A stretch of DNA of 64,000 nucleotides from Aphelocoma coerulescens (taxonomy: Eukaryota; Chordata; Aves; Passeriformes; Corvidae), in contig NC_091023.1 in the NCBI RefSeq assembly GCF_041296385.1, positions 23,747,924 through 23,811,923 of the forward strand, read 5' to 3'. Shown here piece by piece: positions 62,450 through 64,000 of the stretch. The notes under the pieces were generated by a model. The model saw only the letters and a program-made list of their open reading frames with translations, searched no databases and was not told where the DNA came from. The position numbers and the translations under genes are program-made. Positions within the stretch are counted from its first letter, which is position 1, and each line of letters begins with the position of its first letter.

Positions 62450-62815
62450 CATAGCATCACAGAATACCAGGTTGGATCACCCCATCCAGCCTTTATTGGA
62501 TAAAAACACAGTCTAGACAAGATGGGCCAGCACCCTGTAGAGCTGGATCCTAAAAGGGATCCTAAAAGTGTCCAATGTTGTAGAATCCCCCACTTCTGTG
62601 GGGAGATTATTCCAATGGCTGATTGTTCTCATTGTGAAAAAAATTGCTTTTTTGTCTAATTGGAATTTCCCCAGGAATAACTTATCCCCATTGCCTCTCC
62701 TCTTTTCCATGTGGTTCCTTGTGAAAAGGGAGCCTCCATCTCTGTAGCCACCCTTAAATACTGGAGCAAAAATGTCTTTTTGAGGTTTCTTCCTGCCAGG
62801 ATTTAGGTTGTGCTT
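62450..62815 (-). mobile_element. CR1 LINE 3' fragment with ORF2 tail, older subfamily
   Basis: Minus-strand CR1 beginning CATAGCATCACAGAATACCA. It then carries CCACTTCTGTGGGGAG, TATTCCAATGGCTGATTG, TTATCCCCATTGCCTC and GGAGCCTCCATCTCTGTAG blocks related to CR1 but unlike the other copies here. It is about 365 bp long. Confidence 0.82.
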
Positions 62816-62818
62816 CAC
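62513..62818 (-). pseudogene. CR1 ORF2 C-terminal remnant
   Basis: The minus-strand frame encodes FQLDKKAIFFTMRTISHWN followed by NLPTEVGDSTTLDTFR. This lines up with the C-terminal tail of CR1 ORF2 (family form FRLDIRKKFFT-RVVKHWN-LP-EVV-APSLE-FK). It is downstream of the reverse transcriptase domain, and no catalytic part remains. The frame has stayed open for 101 codons, surprisingly long for such a diverged copy. There is no start, promoter or upstream ORF2, so it is a dead relic. Confidence 0.75.
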
Positions 62819-62885
62819 AGTGGCTGAAATGGTTCTCTTGGGGTTTGAGTGTCTGATGGATTCAGAACTATTCCATTGTCCCTGG

Positions 62886-63576
62886 TGTGCTGGGAGACAG
62901 AACTCTGGAAATGTGGTTTATCCAGGCTGCCAGTTTCTCGCTTGGCCTAGAAGGGAGTCGTGCAGCAAAAACTCCTGATGGGTGGCTTCTCATCCTTCCG
63001 CACCTTCTGTATTTATTCGGAGGGTTCCATCAGTGCTCTTGATTTCGATTTGTGCTGGCTGGTCTCACCATAACTCAGGAAGAGGTTTAGTCCTTGGGAA
63101 TGGATGTATTTCCCACGGTGATAGGGAAGACATGCGCCGATGTCTTTACAAACAATTCCACGGGGGAGGGGATGGGTGTGAACGGCTTTGAAACGGGTCT
63201 GAATGTCTCTGCTGATTTCGGGCAGGAGGTTCCTTACAAAGCCCAGAGAGTTTCACTCCTGAAACAGCCAAGGGTCTGCACAAGGCTGAACCTCTGAACT
63301 TTGGGGTAAAATGCCAGGGTCAAGGGGGAATTTGTGGTAGGCGGCTCGGGAAGGCTGCACCTTCCCGGTACCCCAGCAGTGGGGAAGGGAAGAGGGCAAC
63401 GAGCGGCCGGGAGTTTGGGATAGAAGGAGGCTGCGCCCTCCGAAACCTCGATAGGAAAAACCCCGCTGGCGTGTGCCCTGGAGGTCTCCCTTCATTCGAA
63501 TAAAGTTGCAGGACTCCTCTGTCTTCCTTATGCACCCTGGCTTTTCACAGCGGGATTTTCCGATTTCCGAAGAGGA
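62886..63576 (+). mobile_element. CpG-rich, hairpin-rich block: possible third LTR
   Basis: CpGs are frequent from about 62,938 to 63,610, against few on either side. A polyadenylation signal AATAAA lies at 63,499-63,504. Two boundary sets fit partly. TGTGCTGGG at 62,886 to TTATGCA at 63,534 has TG...CA ends and a perfect CCCTGG repeat at 62,880-62,885 and 63,535-63,540. TGTGGTAGG at 63,333 to 63,576 has a GGAATT repeat at 63,327-63,332 and 63,577-63,582 but ends in GA. Neither explains the whole CpG-rich span, so the ends are unsettled. Alternatives are a nested insertion or a small CpG island. Confidence 0.35.
63347..63367. other. Perfect hairpin, 8-bp stem
   Basis: CGGGAAGG and CCTTCCCG enclose the loop CTGCA. 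GGAGG-CTGCGC-CCTCC follows about 75 bp downstream as a second GC-rich hairpin. Confidence 0.7.
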
Positions 63577-63610
63577 GGAATTAGCCAAAGGCACAAGAAG
63601 ACGCTTCAAT

Positions 63611-64000
63611 GTATCATGTAAACAACTAATCAGAGCCCAGCTCCTTGGAAGTTTTTCTCTCTTCTTCTCCATCTTGCCTCATCTCTGGACTTCTCTTTTT
63701 GTCAGCATAAATGTAAACACTGGGAATCTGGTCATGGAGATTTTATTTCAAGTGATAATATCTCTCAGCAGGAGCAGAAGCTTTGGAAAATGCTGCCAAA
63801 GTCATCTTGAACATAAAGAACTGATGGAAGCTGTCATATATATTATAATTTTGTTCAGTTACATAAACTAAAAAATGAGGGAGAATGCTCTAAGGTTCTC
63901 AAAGCAGGCAGGAGAGGGAGCACATGTTGCAGCAAAGCCCAACATTATTCTGTGTTTTCATATCTGGAGCTGGAATGGTTCCTGCTTTGTACCAACCCTG
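63611..64000. other. Unique sequence to window end, no gene seen
   Basis: The CpG enrichment stops here. The 132-codon plus ORF ending at 63,871 starts inside the CpG-rich block and has no domain. Confidence 0.55.

Noticed and set aside
63333..63576. Alternative LTR ends with GGAATT duplication
   Set aside because: The 3' end would be GA rather than CA and shows no inverted-repeat match to the 5' end, so it was kept only as a second option.
1..64000. CRISPR arrays, operons, tRNA, rRNA, U6 or 7SK genes
   Set aside because: No spaced direct repeats, no ribosome-binding-site-led gene clusters, and none of the conserved RNA boxes were seen on either strand.

Overview
This window looks like intergenic or deep-intronic DNA from a bird, most likely a songbird. 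The evidence is the repeat content. At least fourteen fragments of the 3' end of CR1, the dominant avian LINE, are scattered on both strands. Two solo LTRs of endogenous retroviruses are complete, each with TG...CA ends and a perfect target-site duplication. There are no operons, ribosome-binding sites, tRNA/rRNA genes or CRISPR arrays. I found no open reading frame that I would call a functional protein gene and no exon chain that I could assemble. The songbird assignment is an inference from repeat style, not from a species-specific gene.

Layout: 1-2,371 is mostly unique sequence with one CR1 fragment and a 26-bp tandem duplication. 2,372-3,263 is an 892-bp GGAT/GGGA tetranucleotide array, which explains every very long ORF of the left end (all frames are open on both strands). 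3,264-14,431 is AT-leaning unique sequence with two small CR1 pieces and a (TA)n tract. 14,432-15,004 is a 573-bp solo LTR with a GGCAGG duplication. 15,005-35,597 is unique sequence broken by CR1 fragments at about 17.9, 22.1, 24.2, 27.5, 33.0-33.5 and 34.3 kb. The 33-kb copy is the longest and keeps a decayed piece of the CR1 ORF2 C-terminus. 35,598-36,099 is a second solo LTR (502 bp) with a CCAGG duplication.

The right half has CR1 fragments at 39.3, 40.9-41.2, 49.5, 52.0 and 62.5-62.8 kb. It also has a CpG-enriched patch just after the 41-kb CR1, a 201-codon unassigned minus-strand ORF at 46.75-47.36 kb, several perfect palindromes or inverted repeats (47,830; 59,677; also 30,160 and 28,367 further left), and an AT-rich low-complexity tract near 61.8 kb. 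A CpG-rich, hairpin-rich block with a polyadenylation signal at about 62.9-63.6 kb may be a third LTR whose ends I could not settle.

Nothing here works together as a pathway. The functional reading is a repeat-seeded, gene-poor avian region. Its best leads are the two cleanly dated-by-structure LTR insertions, the G-quadruplex-prone tetranucleotide array, the unresolved CpG-rich element at the right end, and a few palindromic sites that could be regulatory. I did not find a convincing novel biological system.
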